The notes under the pieces: generated by a model
Database searches by the model: none
The model's input: only the letters and a program-made list of their open reading frames with translations
Told to the model about the DNA's origin: nothing
Position numbers and translations under genes: made by a program
In this document: positions 22,931 through 34,190 of the stretch, one piece after another
How positions within the stretch are numbered: the stretch's first letter is position 1
Layout: every line of letters starts with the position of its first letter
Assembly (NCBI GenBank): GCA_032718475.1
Contig: JAUCBJ010004601.1
Span: 1 to 64,000 of the forward strand
Length of the DNA stretch: 64,000 bases
Origin: Nemertoderma westbladi
Lineage: Eukaryota; Xenacoelomorpha; Nemertodermatida; Nemertodermatidae
Direction of reading: 5' to 3'

Positions 22931-24559
22931 ACATTTATTTTTCTGGATACTTTTTATTACTACTATTCGGTTTTATATAACTCCTATAAAATTTTATTTC
23001 ACTCCATATACCGAAAATAAGTAAATGGTGTTTTTGGCTAATTCATTTAGCCTAATTATTATAAATTTTTGGTCACGGGCTGAGATATTTTAAATGTTTA
23101 ACTTTTTGGGTATGTAATTTGAGTTTTTCGCCCAGGTGTCTTCGCCTGGGCTAAATGAATGGAAGCGGTGTTGCTACAAATGTGTTCCCTGCAGTTTTAT
23201 TTTACTTATTTTGAGTAATCTAGATTTAAAGTCTATATTTTGTTTAGTTAAGTAATTTACGAATGGATTTATTCTGTGTCACTGGTTAATAATTAGTTAA
23301 TTTCTGTGAAATGTTGATTGAGATGCCACCTAGCGTCATTGTGCTCACACTTTCTCTATAGTAGCAGGTGCCTCTTTAGGCCTCGCGGTGGTGCCTTGAT
23401 GCCGTTAGTTGCCTCTTTGGGCCTTCCGTATATAAACTCCAATTAGAGAACAGACCGGCACCTATTAGTTTGTATTCAATGCTAAACTATGGTCCTTGTA
23501 AAAACCTGGTCGATCTTTATTGACTGGAATTATCACATTATAATATAAATTTTGATATTACAATTATAATATTACATTATATATATAAAATCATATTATA
23601 CATTAATTGGATTATTACTCACATTGTACATGTTATTAAATATTGTTAATTCATTTATTTCCTTTTATTGACAGTGAACTCAGCTAGGTCTGTATAATTT
23701 AGCACCATTGATAATCTGGAAAATGGTGTTAGATCTGTGTGTGCCGACTTATACCCTAACCCATTATATAATTACCGTATGGCGATATTTCTAACTAATA
23801 GTTTAAGCGAAGCCTTTAATATTAATAGTAACATGATTGAGTATTGTCCTAGATTTAATATTATATTGTCCTAGATTTAATATTATAAAGTAAAAATACG
23901 TTTCCCCTAAATGGAAACACAATTGCGAACTAGGCCCTTACGTAAATAATCAAAAAATCATTTTTTCTGTATATCAAACTGTTTCTATTTTTATAACAAT
24001 TAAACAATTGATTACAAATCAAAGTTATAACATTCTAAATTCCATTTCATTAATTAAATTTGAGGGAAAGCTATCAGATATCTGGGGACTGTTTACACAA
24101 GTGAATTACATAAGTGATCAATTTGCCGTCATGAAATAAGCAGCTATATGAGTGAATCAAGACTGGGAGGGACAATAGGGGATACAGTATAAGATCGGTA
24201 TATTCAGACATCCTTCATCTTTGAGGTTTACCAGCACCATCACGTTTGTCTGTGCTAGACTGGAGCTTTCAATACAAGTTATATAGTTTGCGATAACGAT
24301 TTATAACCTTAAATTTCTGGAGAAAACCGTTTTTGATCAAATGCGCTAACACAGATGTTTCAGGTGCAAAGTAAAACAAAAGTATAAAAGTGGTATTTGT
24401 TTCCACAGCAACAAAATTATCGGTTTTGGCAATGAGAGAAGGATATAGGTATGGTCGTATTAGCACCATCAGCCCACATGATGGTTTGCCATTTAGTGGT
24501 TTATATGCTGATTCTTTATAAGTATAGTAACATTGATTATTCGCTGTTGATGCAGTTAG
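22931..24559. other. No gene seen
   Basis: About 1.6 kb of AT-rich DNA. 23,820-23,885 contains a short direct repeat (ATTGTCCTAGATTTAATATT twice). 23,330-23,460 is less AT-rich, with GTGCCT-rich repeats (GCCTCTTTaGGCCT, GCCTCTTTGGGCC). No protein supported. Confidence 0.4.
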
Positions 24560-25308
24560 AAATGTTTAAATAAAAAGATTACTAAAAAGTTCATTAAGTT
24601 ATCGTGATGTCAATTGGACATATGGGGGTCATGACCCTGGGTAGAAAGGTTGGGACTGTATCCCGTATTTGATCCAACTCGGAATCTTGGTTTCAACCTT
24701 AGAGCAGCACGATCTTGCTCTGTTATAGACATTTTCGGATAAGCAATCCATCTTCCCAGCTGTTGGGATCCATCAGTTTCTCAATCATCTTGTGGAGTAG
24801 TAATCTGAAACGCATGTGATTCTGAATCATGATCATTGATCATGAGGGTAACATCAGTGAATTTAAGTTATTCTTGAGTGAGATAATCTTGAACATCACT
24901 CACAGTGACATTATTAGCGAAACGGCCTACATAGATGTGGGCTAGTTGCACACAATCTGCCTTTGGTGCAACTCCAAGAGCGGTACCACTTTTACGGCCA
25001 ATAGTTGCAGCCTGGCGATCATGTATCGGTCGATTAGTAACAGTTTTCCATTAATCATTTTGCAATGCTGTTGTTTCACCATCCTGTCTATTAGTAGCCA
25101 GAGCAATTCTTCGAATTGGTGGGATTAAGTCGAGCAATTTGTCTCTCGAATTATTTGTTTGCCTTTGGTGTTCTAGGTTAAGCATAGGTATTCCTTTATG
25201 AGTATCTTTATTCAGCCTTTCCGGTTCGCGTAGTGATTGAGATAACTTACTTAAAAAGGGAGTCCCATCATGGAACCACCCCACCAGGTAGTATATACCA
25301 TATAACAC
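24560..25308 (-). pseudogene. LINE ORF1-like protein fragment
   Basis: Minus-strand reading gives R-P-I-H-D-R-Q-A-A-T-I-G, then A-P-K-A-D-C-V-Q-L-A-H-I-Y-V-G-R-F, then D-V-Q-D-Y-L and finally MDPNSWEDGLLIRKCL before a stop. A-H-I-Y/F-V-(S/G)-R-L ... L-x-x-Y-L ... D-P-x-x-W-P-x-G-x-x-(I/V)-R-x-(F/C) is the pattern of the RRM-like ORF1/gag proteins of several invertebrate LINEs, which bind element RNA. There are stops and a frameshift near 24,790. ORF2 fragments of a LINE begin just to the right but on the plus strand. Confidence 0.5.
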
Positions 25309-25414
25309 AATTATTTATGGTGAATGATAGCAAACCTCTGTTAGGAAATTTAGCACTCTTTAAATAAACGAAGTTAATTATTGTATGTGGAACATTAATT
25401 ATTAAATTGAATGC

Positions 25415-25821
25415 ATATAAATCCATCAAAGCACCTATCTGATCTAGACTTGCTGATGACATAAGAGTTTTCTCAGAATCACTAGAGGGAGACCAATGGC
25501 TTCTCAACTCATTGGAACAGGCAGCTTCTAGTTTTGCTCATTTTGTAAACCCTAAGAAGACCAAAATTTTGATAGTCGCGTTAGACAGTCCTAAGGAAAT
25601 GTCTGGTCATATGGCTTAAACTCTTAAGGTTGACCAATAAGGTTGACTAAGGTTAAGGCATACCAATAGTAGTAGTTACCTGGGTCATGGGTCCGCGAGT
25701 TGGAAGGTATAAAATATAGGTCTTGGAATCTAAATAATTCCAATGTATTCCAAGTGACTTCCAAATCCTGGACAGTATATGCAAAGCATAGACTGTCCAC
25801 GATTTGGAAGTCACTTAGAAT
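25415..25821 (+). pseudogene. LINE ORF2 fragment (left part), same family as 43.7 and 62 kb
   Basis: Plus-strand matches to the intact-looking copy at 43,697: Y-L-S-D-L-D-x-A-D-D (damaged RT active site), F-S-E-S-L-E-G, L-N-S-L-E-Q-A-A-S-S-F, K-K-T-K-I-L-I-V, then SSYLGSW. 25,775-25,821 continues with the nucleotides for I-W-K-S. Interrupted at 25,822 by a hAT-like element, and continued at 26,588. Several frameshifts. Confidence 0.75.
25731..25821. repeat. Imperfect palindrome made from LINE sequence
   Basis: AAATAATTCCAATGTATTCC ... GTGACTTCCAAATCCTGGAC (25,731-25,773) is the inverted copy of GTCCACGATTTGGAAGTCAC ... ACATTGGAATTATTT. The right arm is split by the hAT-like insertion (25,822-26,587). 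The small loop is GTATATGCAAAGCATAG. Confidence 0.75.
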
Positions 25822-26587
25822 TAGGGTTTAAAAAAACACGATTTTCAAAAACCAATTTGTTTAAAACGTTTTTTTTTTGTTTTTTTTTAATGTTTTTTAT
25901 TGTTTTTTATGTTTTTTTTTAAGCTGTTGCTTCACTATCAGTATCTGGTATTTTTAAAGCCTACATTAGGCCTATTAAATTAATTAATTGGAGTTGATAT
26001 ATAAATTGTTAAATAAATTTCGTTGTTAAATAAATGTTATACAATATTTAATGCTTTATTATACAATTTATTGTACAATGACCTACTCTGACACCAACAG
26101 CAACACTCACACTACCGTACTGACTCTGACAGTAATATCAAACTGCACAGAAACATAGCCACAATCAGTCCAGTCACACTACCATCCTCACCAATCTTAA
26201 CGCAGTTCTCGGACTGCACATGTTCAGGAACCACCGCAACATCACTGCTGTTAGCCACTCAGACGCAGTGCTGCAGTAGGCCACAACCTCCCTTTCCCTC
26301 CCTCACCTTAGCAGGTGCAGTTGACTCTAGGCAGCGATTGAATGAAATCAACATCAACTGGTTTACACGATGACTGACGAGCCGGTTCCGTGCCTTGGAG
26401 TGCATGAAGAGCTGTTCAGTTCACTCGCTCAACTGAAGCTTGAGCCTTACTGTATTTCTACATATACAGCTCATATTGTTTATGCAGTCTTTGTCGAAAA
26501 AAACACTGTTTTTTTTATCCATAAAAAAAAAACAGCAGTGTTTCGAAACATGTGTTTAAAACAACTCTTGTGTTTTTTTTAACCCTA
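25822..26587. mobile_element. Non-autonomous hAT-like element, 766 bp, 8-bp TSD
   Basis: Terminal inverted repeats TAGGGTTTAAAAAAACACG and TGTGTTTTTTTTAACCCTA, flanked on both sides by the 8-bp duplication CTTAGAAT (25,814-25,821 and 26,588-26,595). An 8-bp duplication with TAGGG-type ends fits the hAT superfamily. The inside is AT-rich with long T/A runs and a second internal hairpin (AAACACTG ... CAGTGTTTCG around 26,500-26,545). No transposase. It sits inside a LINE remnant whose sequence resumes directly after the duplication. Confidence 0.85.
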
Positions 26588-26830
26588 CTTAGAATACATT
26601 GGAATTATTTAGATTACTTTACAGCAGCAGTAGAACCAGGACTCCCATTCATATAGGAGTCCATGCTGGGCTCTAACTTCTGAGGACACCAAGTCTCTGG
26701 ATGCCACTTATACAAGAATGCTATGCTATTCGTATCACATACAATCCACATCTCCAAACAGACCCTGCACATTTTCCCCAAATTTGATGGAGATTTGATT
26801 GAACTCTGAACTTCTAAATAGTTACAAATC
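26588..26830 (+). pseudogene. LINE ORF2 fragment (right part)
   Basis: Continues the copy broken by the hAT-like element: nucleotides for L-F-R-x-x-V-x-P-V, then GGAGTCCATGCTGGGCTCTA and GAGGACACCAAGTCTCTGGA, nearly identical to 44,140-44,190. Ends in a diverged A-C-C-A-G-A-C-like stretch near 26,830. 26,831-26,918 is AT-rich and empty. Confidence 0.75.
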
Positions 26831-26928
26831 ATTTCTATCGTTGTTTAATATATGATTTTAATAGCGGGGTTATAATGGAGAAATTAAAAATGATGTATCC
26901 AATGTATATATACCAAATATATGCCATA

Positions 26929-27161
26929 GGCGGGGTAGCTCAGTTGGTTGAGCGCCGGGCCTGCAATCTATTGGTTGTAGGTTCAGCCCCGCCAGGGTCC
27001 ACTCAGCCTTTCATCCACTGGGGTCGATAAAATGAGTACCAGTTAAATAACTGGGAGCAAATCTTGGGATAGGAGTAGCGCCCACCCCCACCCTCGGGTA
27101 GCAGCTATCGAAAGAGGAGCCTTCGGGTCGCCTCCGGCTTCGGCCGACTGTTTGCTTTTTG
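26929..27161 (+). mobile_element. tRNA-derived SINE with 10-bp target duplication
   Basis: The first ~65 nt are tRNA-like with a Pol III A box (TAGCTCAGTTGGTTGAGC) and B box (GGTTCAGCCCC). A body follows with GGGGTCGATAAAATGAGTAC, a conserved central motif shared by many invertebrate SINEs, then GCCTTCGGGTCGCC and a T-rich end. ATATGCCATA occurs directly before (26,919-26,928) and after (27,162-27,171), so the whole insertion is defined. The tRNA part cannot fold a full T arm, so it is not a working tRNA gene. Transcription would be internal Pol III; mobilisation would rely on a partner LINE. Confidence 0.88.
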
Positions 27162-27299
27162 ATATGCCATAAAATGTATAATAAGATGTGCTTAGGGGGC
27201 TTAGTACATCATATTTACTTAACATAGGTGTGGTAAATCCCCAAAAATCACTGTTCCAAAAATATTACTTTGCATTGTAGTGGCTACAAAAAGGTCATT

Positions 27300-27705
27300 G
27301 AACCTTAAAGGGGGAAACTGATAGTCAACGTCAACGTTACCGACGTCAACCTCCCGTCACGGTCAACCCAGTTCGTCGGTAGAACAAAAACTGACAACCT
27401 GCGACTACGTATTTATACATACAGACGCACACCGTGCCCCCTTTCAGCGACCCTACCCTGGGCCGTAAAAGGTCGTGCAGTGCGGCCCGAAATCGTGTGT
27501 TGTTTAGGTAGGCGGAAGTTCAGAGACAGTCTCCATCAATTACAGTGGCCATCCCTCTGCGTCGCAGAAGACCCCCTAGTGTTAAACCTCCGGTCACCCC
27601 TCCTCCCACTCCCTACACACACTCTTCCAACCCACAAGAAACTACATCAACTCGAAGTGGGCGGGCCATCAAACAGCCGCATTACTTTTATTAGTTCAGG
27701 TTCTG
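27300..27705 (+). pseudogene. Ty3/gypsy pol 3' end fragment
   Basis: Read through several stops, the plus strand gives C-D-Y-V-F-I-H-T-D-A-H-R-A-P-F-Q, P-Y-P-G-P then K-V-V-Q-C-G-P-K-S-C-V-V and V-G-G-S-S-E-T-V-S-I-N, ending in T-R-S-G-R-A-I-K-Q-P. This is the conserved region after the integrase core in Ty3/gypsy polyproteins (V-F-V-R-x-D-A-x-R-x-P-L-x-P-x-Y-x-G-P-F ... T-R-S-G-R-x-(V/I)-K-x-P). A ~30-bp element (TAG(T/A)GGCTACAAAAAGGTCAT) occurs at 27,281 and again at 27,718, flanking the fragment. It is a different, more divergent lineage than the element at 37-42 kb. Confidence 0.65.
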
Positions 27706-28700
27706 GGGGGAGCTGTGTAGAGGCTACAAAAAGGTCATCATATCTGAAAGGGCAAAGCCTATCCAGACAGCGGTATGTATGCAGTGAGATAGTAGTGTAG
27801 TAGTACACTACAGTTCTAGTCAGCTGATCTATTTTTCGCTGATTATATATCTGTAAAATGATATAAAATGATATAAAATTGTGCAAGAAAAAGTTCATTT
27901 AAGATATTTATTTAGTATTTTGGACATGAAATATTTTTTAACAGGTTACCTTGGATACGAGAATGATGACCTAAATTGTATGTTCAAAATTATACATTTA
28001 TTAATATGTTATATGTAACCATATACAGTGATATAACCATATAATATTTATTAATAATAACAATAATATTCAGTCCAATTACATATTAATTCGACTTTGT
28101 TTTTATAAATTCGAAAACTCAATTTACATTTTGAATTCCATGACTTAATTTCCGATCGATATTACAGATCCTTGACAGAAATTAGTGAAAGTTATATATG
28201 TATATATATATAACTGTCAATATCATTATTATTAGAGCAGAAAATAGAGATAATGAAAGATGAAGCATATTATTCCAGATAAGTTAAATCGATTTAAAGA
28301 ATTTTAAAGCGTTTTCTGGTACGTTGAATCGAATGGCACAAGTTTCATAACACTGAAGGGTTGCGGTATGTTTACGGCGACTCCAAAAATAGAAAATTTA
28401 AGACCACTGTTTTATGGTTCCGAAAGGGCTATTTATTAGCCATATATCCCCATTTTTCGGTAGTTCTTACATTTTCTCTGTGTAACAGAAAATCATAAGA
28501 GAAATTAAAATTTGTTAATATTTCAAGTAAGCTACCAATTGAGCGAAAACAATGCTAAGAATGTTTAAACAATAATCTCTTAATATGAATATTCATTCAA
28601 AAAACAGTAGACTAAAACATTATACTATTCAAATTATACTCAAAGTGCTACGATTTACTCAATGTCACATTGTCAGATAAATTGGTGAAAGCTATGTTGT
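27706..28700. other. No gene seen
   Basis: AT-rich DNA with a short (TA)n run at 28,195-28,215. No protein or RNA supported. Confidence 0.4.
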
Positions 28701-28808
28701 AAAAAAATACGAAAATCATTGGCGTTGGATAATTTGACAATAATTCTTATCTTTCAATCTTCCTTTTCTTCAGATGTCGATTTTATCATATCAACATTTT
28801 CATATGAA
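28701..28808 (+). repeat. Dispersed repeat, copy 1 (copy 2 at 46,764)
   Basis: AAATCATTGGCGTTGGATA ... TCTTTCAATCTTCCTTTTCT ... GATTTTATCATATCAAC matches 46,764-46,862 with scattered differences, same orientation. Identity of the parent element unknown. Confidence 0.8.
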
Positions 28809-29344
28809 GAAATCCTAGCGTGGGAGGAGGAGAACTATTGTATTACCCAAACCATGCCATGGTCTTGTGCATTCTGAATTTAGTAGGTCATGCCCAATGA
28901 ATTCATAAGAAAGTCAAACCTAATGGGACATAACCAGTTGAGCTTAATTAATCAAGTATTGCTTTTAGTAAAATTATGCAGACATGTTTCACCTTAAATT
29001 GCGGGTTGCAAGTGAAAACCTGTTAGCATATTATTATTAACATATTGTTACTGTTAACATATTATGTATAATAGAATAGTTCCTGTCTTTCTAATCAACC
29101 ACCTTGTGAACCAGCCACAGAAAATCTATTGTATTCAATTCATTTTTTCAACGTATGGAATAATTAAATCCAATTTGATAGATTAAAATTTAGAACATTG
29201 CACAATAAATAATGTATAGATATATGTAAATGTATAAAACACAATCAATTTGAATATTTGCATATTGACAGAGAAACATAAGAAAAATCAATTGGATAAT
29301 AGAGTGGAAAATTTAAATTTAGATTATTCAATTGCGAGTATTAA
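28809..29344. other. No feature seen
   Basis: AT-rich; nothing supportable. Confidence 0.4.
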
Positions 29345-30697
29345 TAAGTTGTTTTTCCTGACGCGGTGCGGTGCCAGGCGCTTGTGTTACAGTCACCATC
29401 ACCCATCAACCCCATCAAACAGTCCGATGTAGTGGAAGGGTGTGTCCACGGTTCCCACCACCGACGCCGCGTTTCCCATGAGAATTGCCACCGCCAAGCG
29501 TTGCAGCAAAAACTGGTGCGACCGTTGCTCATGGGTCCGAGCATGAAGACGCGCCCCGACTTCCTGGAGGAAGCTGGCAGTCTCGGGTCCGGGTCGACCA
29601 AATGTCTCAAAGGCCACGGGACTGAAGTAGCAGCGACCACGCTCTACCAACTCGCTATACTTCCTAATCTTCACCCGCTCAGCCTCCTCAGCAGCACGGC
29701 CACCAGCGATGAGGGTCTGCTGGAGATGACTCGGGGCGAGGGGATCCGTTACGGTTGCGTCCCAGGCCAATGAGCGGCCGCGGTTCCAAGGCATCACTGT
29801 AACCCCGTCAACCCTCTTACCATCGCTCCGACAGAGACCTGGGGGCTCAAGGATGGGGGACACCCCGCAGCTGACCAGCGCCCGCCTTACTATATCGTTC
29901 AACATAGCGTGGCGGGGATGCCGGCCAGCGCTCCTCTGGCAGCAGATACCATGGAGACCATCAGCAGCTACCAGGCTACCACAGCGACAGGTATGCGGCT
30001 CGACTACCTTACTTCCCAGACGCATGGCAACGGCGATGCGGAACTGGCTGTCATCCAGCTTCAGTCCCAACGACGAGATGGGTAGAGCACTGAGCCAGCA
30101 TCCGGCAACTGGGTGGTCCAGGGAATTTAACCTAGCAAGGTCGACTGGGGATGCAACTAGACGCAGCGCTACGAGGTTAGCCGAGTGGACTGGGGCCACC
30201 CACGCACTCTGAGCAGTCGTAGAGGGTAGAGTAGCGTCCGAAGGGAGGGAGGATATCCAGAACTCCCGGGCCAACTCGTTGGTTGGGCTCACCACCCCCA
30301 CTGAGTGGAGCAGGCGGTCGGACAGAGAAGAACAGGCAGCCGCGGAAGCCAGGAAGGTGGATGGTGCGAGCTGCACTGCCGAACTCAGTCCGAGACCGCC
30401 CACCCGTGCGGGGAGGCAGGCCTGGTCCCAGGCTGGGTCGCTGATATTAGTGTTAGCGACTTCCTGCAGGGTACTTCGGAGGATATCGTCGTAGTTCTTA
30501 AGTGCTTCAGGGAATAGGAAGCACGGTGCTGTCCGGAGGAAATAGGTTAGCCGAGGTATGGCAAATGAATTCTTTAGGAGGAAGAAGCCATGGTGGGCAT
30601 CTAGTAGAGGTATGCGGCAGGCTAGGGTCGAGAGGTCCCCTATCTTTGATGCGAGGCAGGATGCTATAGCGGCATCACCAATGGGGGCACCCAGCAT
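29345..30697 (-). pseudogene. 5'-truncated LINE with RT thumb, zinc motif and probable restriction-like endonuclease
   Basis: One open minus-strand frame of at least 432 codons (30,697-29,399) plus about 50 nt of 3' UTR. N-terminal part: post-RT thumb region (L-G-A-P-I-G ... I-P-R-L-T-Y-F-L-R). Middle: HTCRCGSLVAADGLHGICCQ with a following R-H, a C-x-C-x(n)-H-x(3)-C motif. Then K-R-V-D-G-V-T-V-M-P-W and L-A-W-D-A-T-V-T-D-P, resembling the (R/K)PD...WD(V/A)T core of the PD-(D/E)XK endonucleases of R2/R4/HERO-like LINEs, which nick the target and prime reverse transcription. The RT catalytic domain is missing and the left boundary is abrupt, so this is a 5'-truncated copy. Visibly more GC-rich than its flanks and without internal stops, hence probably young. 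Clade uncertain. Confidence 0.75.
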
Positions 30698-31151
30698 TTG
30701 ATAGATTGTGTTGTATCCATTATTTTGTGATTTAGTTACTATACTTTATATACTCTGTGTTGTATTATTTTATATGTCTGTATGTCAGACTGCGAGTCTG
30801 GTTGCCTGGGTCACACGGATTCTACATATGTTGCATTGGCTGGGAAACCGATGACATGGTTGTCCCTGTTCCTGTCTCTGTATGTAGCAAATTTCATAGA
30901 TATTTTCACCTATGGCGACTGACAGCACAGGTGTTGATAGGGTATTGGGATTGGTACACAGGTATTGATAGGGTGTTGGTTTGCCCATGGGGGCTATACA
31001 TACATGTGCACGGCAGTGATGCTGGCGCTAAACCTGATGTAAATCGTGGCAGTCAGTCAGGCGAAGCTAATCCGTTACTCGAGAACTGCGATCCCTTACT
31101 GCAGGATTTTAACAGTGCTACACAAAATGACGATTTTGAAGATCTGAAAGA
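30698..31151. other. No gene established
   Basis: A 133-codon plus frame (30,757-31,158) ends acidic (N-D-D-F-E-D-L-K-D-E) and overlaps the start of the BEL/Pao gag-like region. It may be upstream leader of that element; I cannot support a product. Confidence 0.3.
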
Positions 31152-34100
31152 TGAGTGAGGAATTCGATGTGAATTTCACTAAGAAGGAACATACCACAGC
31201 TCAAGGAATAGTTACAAAGTAGATAACCGCATTAATGCCACTATTGAGGGTTGAGGCAGTCACTTTGCCTCTTCTAGAACTACTAATCGATCTTTAAGAA
31301 GAATGCACAGAAGCCCACAAGTCCTATATTTGGTCTGTTACGAATCCAGTGGTGGACAACTCGTGGATCCAGCTTATGTTGTGAGTGGTAGCTGCATGTC
31401 GCGCGTCCATTAACGATTACATTATTTCCCGCAGTAGCAAAGCGAGTAATGCCCATCGAGTTGAAATCCGATTGTCAGGTTCTGAATCTGCCTTGCTAAA
31501 CTCAGTTTTCTCTACTCGATGGATCACCAAGGAAAAATAATTGAAGCTGCTTCAGTTTCAACGCGATACTGAACTAAGGAAGACGGGATGGAGTTTAATG
31601 GAGTCAGATGGTGGAGTAGAAAGAACTTCAACGACTTCAAAATGAAGTAGAATAATCGCATTTATCCATTGCTCTTGATGAGGATAATGTTTGCGCCACT
31701 GAATTCAATGATGATTTTCCTCGTTCTCCTATCAGTATTGCAGCGAGTTCAAGTTCCAGTCGCAGCCAGCTTATTGGTCGCGAGACTACCAATGTCACCG
31801 TTGTACCAAGTTGTAATAGTAACTATTTAAATGGCAATAATGTATTTTCTACTGGTATGTCTGAAAGCAATAATGATTCAATTTAATTTATTGAATATCA
31901 ATATTGGTAGTGCAGATATTTCTAGTGCTTCTGTCGGCGTTTGTGTCTCCAGCATATTTACCAGTGCAACATTAGGTTTCAGTACTTAATTATTGTAATG
32001 ATTTTATACAACCATTACCACATTAATCTATATATTGTAGCATTTATAGTGGTTTTTCAGCACCATTTGTCGCCAATATGTCTTAATGTGGGTAAAGATT
32101 CACAAATGCTGTCCCCCCCCCCCCCCCCCCCACCCATACCGTACCCTCTTACTACTTTGGCTCTGCACACTCCCCCCTTTTTCCCTCAGAGTCAATGTTC
32201 CCAGACCCTGATATCCTATTCATTCTGTTCTGGGGTAAATGTCCTTTTACACTGGGTTTAATAATGGGTCAGCTGTCGGTGGATCAGTTGGTTGACCTGC
32301 TGTTCCTTCCATTGCAACAGCCCCTAAATCCCCTCACAATCAATCATCGGATTGATAGCACTGAGGTAAGTGCTGTGACTTTACAAATGTCACATCAAAC
32401 TATGAGACAACTTTCTACAGGCACTTATAATCCATGGTCACTGGTTAACATAGAACATTTTGATGCTAACACTGCTAAATGGCCTTGATTTATATCTAGT
32501 TTTAAACATTAAAGCGTTAAATCAAGATTTTTCATTGCCTGCCATTTTACAAAATTCGCTCACAGAGGAAGTGCGCGAAAGTGTGTCTAGTTTTTTAGAT
32601 GACCCTAATTAATATTTTGATGCTCTAAAAGAATTAAGTTGTATATGGCGAAACGCATTTATTTGCTAATGAGTCTAGCAAATGACTTAAAAACCAACCA
32701 CAAGTAAAACTGGGTAAAACACATTACTCCGCTTTGAAAGAATTTTCAATAAAACTCAATTGTGCTATTAGCAGGTTAAAACGATGTGGTTATACAACCG
32801 ACTTGTTTGTTAACAACAACATTGATGATGCCATAGCCAAATTACCTCCTTCTTTTCATTATGATTGGAATAAACGAGTTTTAGATAATCGTCCCCAACA
32901 ACCATCACTAGAACATTTAAATAGTTGGATTGCCATAACACTAGAATGCCCTAAAATTGCTGAAGGCAGTTTACAGGTGGCAAGTCCTAATAGACCACAA
33001 TAATTCGGAAAAGTCGGTTCAGTCAATTCAAAAGAATTTTACCAGAGCGAATAAAAATAAAATCAGATTTTTGGCATAGGTCAAATAACAATACATACAC
33101 CTTCAATACAATTTATGAGCCTTCTAGGGATGATACTTTAAATTCAAATAAAGTTGATAATCAATGTGGTTCAAAAACAAAAAAGAAATTTTTATACTAA
33201 TTAAACTGCTATGGGTGGTGGTAAATTTGTTCCACAGAGCAGTGTTATTATTGAGCTGTGTGGTGTGTAATGGTAAACATGCTCTGATGAAGTGCTTATC
33301 AAGTTAATGTTTGTCAGTGAAGTGTTTATCACTATGGATCCTGAAGACTGTGGTGATGTCATTCGTAAACACAATTTGAACTTTGATTGCCATGTTCCTG
33401 GTCATACTGTAAAATTTTGATTGAGTTGACTGTAAAATTAAAGTCCTGTTTTATGAGGAGGGCTGTATCAAGCACCACCATACTCTCCTCCAAGCGCCAG
33501 AGTGTTTACTGCAAATAATTGTAGCAAGGTAACAATTTTATCAAAAATTCTGACATTTATAAGTCAAACTCCAAGTGGGCACAGCATGGATTTTTCGCTG
33601 AAATATCTAAAGTTGCTTTACAGTTTGTCCCCGTATGAGTCATATAACAATCGTCTAGTAAGATGTTAAAAAATAAATTCGCATTATTTTCTACCCAGGT
33701 TCTGAAATTTCAGTTATGACATCTCGATTAGTTGAACAATTAGGTTTGAAATGTCCTAATAAAATTGTACAGTTTGGTAATTTTAAGGATGATGGTAAAC
33801 TTGGGTTTGCTTGTGAGAGTGAATTTGCTGTGTCACACTGTTGGGGTGGTCTGCAATATCGTATTCCCAAAGTATTATTAATGTTGGTCTGCAATATTTC
33901 GATTGGCAAAATATGAAATCTTAAAGGGGCCCATCTTAAAGACATAGACTAGCCCATCATAGATTCAACCAATATTGATATTTTATTAGGTGCTTAAGTT
34001 TTCAATGTTATTTGGCATCTTGAATTTCGAAAGGATCCATCTGGTTCACCAATTATGGTACGTACTAATTTTGTTGGACTTGTACATCACGTATTCCCCT

Positions 34101-34190
34101 TGTACCACTATGATTCAGAACAGCTTCAGGTATCACACATTCGTATAACTCCTTTAGATACTGAAAAATATCTCAATATATTGACTTAGC
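31152..34190 (+). pseudogene. Decayed BEL/Pao gag-protease
   Basis: Plus-strand pieces in BEL/Pao order, broken by many stops and shifts. N-terminal gag from the ATG at 31,152 (F-D-V-N-F-T-K-K-E-H). 31,680-31,890: Ser-rich linker (S-I-A-A-S-S-S-S-S-R-S). 32,113-32,131: inserted C19 run. 32,640-33,003: the gag core (L-K-E-F-S-I-K-L-N, D-D-A-I-A-K-L-P, D-W-N-K-R-V-L). 33,240-33,410: remains of zinc knuckles (C-N-G-K-H-A-L-M-K-C; H-N-x-N-F-D-C-H-V-P-G-H). 33,695-33,940: protease with P-G-S-E-I-S-V-M-T-S in place of the usual D-S-G-S context, and L-V-E-Q-L-G-L-K. 33,950-34,190: H-L-E-F-R-K-D-P-S-G-S-P, the start of the linker toward RT. RT is absent. It belongs to a different lineage from the 6.8-9.8 kb copy. 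Confidence 0.75.

Noticed and set aside
26929-26995. Functional tRNA gene
   Set aside because: Anticodon stem and T arm do not pair properly, and the sequence is the head of a SINE with its own target duplication.
29366-30517. Plus-strand ORFs of 70-135 codons
   Set aside because: Antisense shadows of the LINE frame on the minus strand.
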